The notes under the pieces were generated by a model. It had not been told where the DNA came from and searched no databases. It worked only from the letters and a program-made list of their open reading frames with translations. A DNA stretch of 64,000 bases, from positions 1-64,000 of the forward strand of contig JAREIK010005454.1 of assembly GCA_029783825.1 (NCBI GenBank), read 5' to 3'. Position 1 is the stretch's first letter, and every line of letters starts with the position of its first letter. This document shows, in pieces, positions 62,864 through 64,000 of this stretch. This DNA is from Sapria himalayana. Lineage: Eukaryota; Streptophyta; Magnoliopsida; Malpighiales; Rafflesiaceae. The translations under genes and the position numbers were made by a program.

Positions 62864-64000
62864 TGATACTACTCCACCACACACACATAGCGACAGACCA
62901 CAGTACACACGTGCACATATTCTTGTCCATTTTGGTGTAGCATTTAGAGGGGCCAGCAAGTTCTGGAAGCAGTCAGAAGTTTGGGGCCACCAACTTGTAG
63001 AGGGACCCACTAGCAAGCCGGGTTGATAACATTTAGACAAATGACGAGACCGAGCTAATATGTCGGGAGTAAACCCAGGAGTAGCTAGGAGTGGGTCCCA
63101 CTAGCCCTATCAGGCATCATAGAGGGCCACCCAAACCGTCGCCCAACCAGAGTAGCAAGTAATCCCATGATTAATTGGAGAGCCGGAAAAATCCGAAGCC
63201 TCACCAAGTAGGCCAATAAGCAATGAAGTCTAGACCAACCACATGGGAGCGAAAGATTCAACTTGTACTTATGTTTGTAATCTTATTTGTATTTTGGACT
63301 TTGTATGCCCCATGTACTTGTAGAGACGGATCATCACATACTCACCACCATAATCTTGTCTGTTCTCCTATGTAGCATGCATGAGTGCAACTGGACCCAT
63401 GAGTATTCTTAGTGGGCCACCTAATACATTTTGTAAATACACATTAGGCGATGCTCCACTCCCGGGAGCAGAAGACCAATCTTATAGCTTTTGTAATTTT
63501 ACTTGGATTCTAGCTTGTTGTACGAATAGATAATTAGACTATGAGGATGGATCTCATCACACATGCACACCGATGCATGCTATATTTTTGATATTTTTTC
63601 GGTGCACATACAACCACTTATTGGAGCTCGAGGAGGAAGCATTCTAACCCAAGAGATACTCTTTTGAGGATCATTGGAGCAAAAGAATGTTGAATTCAGA
63701 TGTGAGAATGAATTGACAAAGTGCCGTAGATATGGACTTGTGGATTTATGGGTATTCACTTTTACATGTATTCCATTGCATGGCAATGACATAGGCAAAT
63801 TCTTGATGCTACATGTTACACACATTTACAATCTTATATTTTCATAGTTTTAATATGGTGGTTCTTTCAGGTTCCTCCAAGAGGCTTGTAAAAATCCGAA
63901 TGGAATGAATGCAACGCGCATAATGACTCAATGCCAACTCTGATGTCCCGGAATGCAGGTGATTTTAGTTGTATTCGTACGCTTGGTATTTTCCAAGCGT
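62864..64000. other. Non-satellite sequence at the window end (possible LTR-retrotransposon end)
   Basis: At about 62863-62870 the AT-rich satellite stops inside CTAAACCC and a clearly GC-richer sequence begins with TGATACTACTCCACCACAC. No frame over 81 codons, no recognisable protein motif, tRNA or rRNA is seen. The TG start, the TTGTATTTTGGACTTTGTATG / CTTGTACTTATGTTTGTAATC stretches in the middle, and the lack of coding capacity over about 1.1 kb would suit the start of a long LTR. No primer-binding site could be placed with confidence, so this is a weak inference. Small frames at 62840-63040 and 63580-63825 (minus) are not supported. Confidence 0.4.
63979..64000. repeat. 8-bp hairpin at the window edge
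   Basis: ACGCTTGG, six bases, then CCAAGCGT: a perfect stem that runs to the last base and may continue outside the window. It is not followed by anything that would make it a known element. Confidence 0.7.

Noticed and set aside
62840..63825. Minus-strand frames at 62840-63040 and 63580-63825
   Set aside because: One straddles the satellite edge. Neither has a recognisable motif or a supported start.
63920..63960. Primer-binding site of an LTR element near CCAACTCTGATGTCCCGG
   Set aside because: The complement contains ATCAGAG, reminiscent of a methionine-tRNA primer site, but TGGTATCAGAGC is not present and no CA-ended LTR precedes it on that strand.

Overview
This window contains no intact gene. 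It is a block of extremely AT-rich tandem satellite DNA from a eukaryotic nuclear genome, most likely a flowering plant. The plant call rests on three things: two BED-finger/hATC transposase remnants of the type common in plants, a TG...CA solo LTR of copia-like appearance, and plant-telomere-like CCCTAAA words inside the satellite. I cannot name the species. A centromeric or other heterochromatic location is plausible but not shown.

Layout. Bases 1-12487 are satellite in one orientation (called forward). Bases 12488-16182 are hAT element copy 1. Bases 16183-18936 are forward satellite. Bases 18937-33114 are the same satellite inverted. Bases 33115-43304 are forward satellite. Bases 43305-46999 are hAT copy 2. 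Bases 47000-56092 are forward satellite, 56093-56665 a solo-LTR-like insertion, and 56666-62863 forward satellite. Bases 62864-64000 are a sharply different, GC-richer, non-satellite sequence with no supported gene.

Satellite. The monomer is about 595 bp, measured from the spacing of a dyad that recurs once per monomer: a 28-bp perfect palindrome made of ATTTTCAAAGGTTA and its complement. Each monomer also tends to carry a HindIII-containing palindrome (TATAAGCTTATA), a GGTATACC dyad, and a C-bearing tract of CTAAA/CCCTAAA-like words. Monomers fall into recognisable variant classes. I label them A to J by the words that follow GAATCATTTT. They recur in partly fixed order (for example A-B-C-D-E and I-J-F-G-H), so the array has higher-order structure. 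Two kinds of truncated-monomer junction recur at many places.

History that can be read. The inverted block is a mirror-collinear copy of 1 to about 9400 and also of about 33115 to 39100. The two hAT copies are not independent insertions. They sit at the same base of the same monomer with the same A-B-C-D-E monomers on one side and J-I-J on the other, so a segment of at least 8 kb containing one hAT was duplicated. Each transposase copy has since gained stop codons at codons still open in the other, mostly by C-to-T type changes. The interest of the window lies in this array architecture; I found no new gene system.
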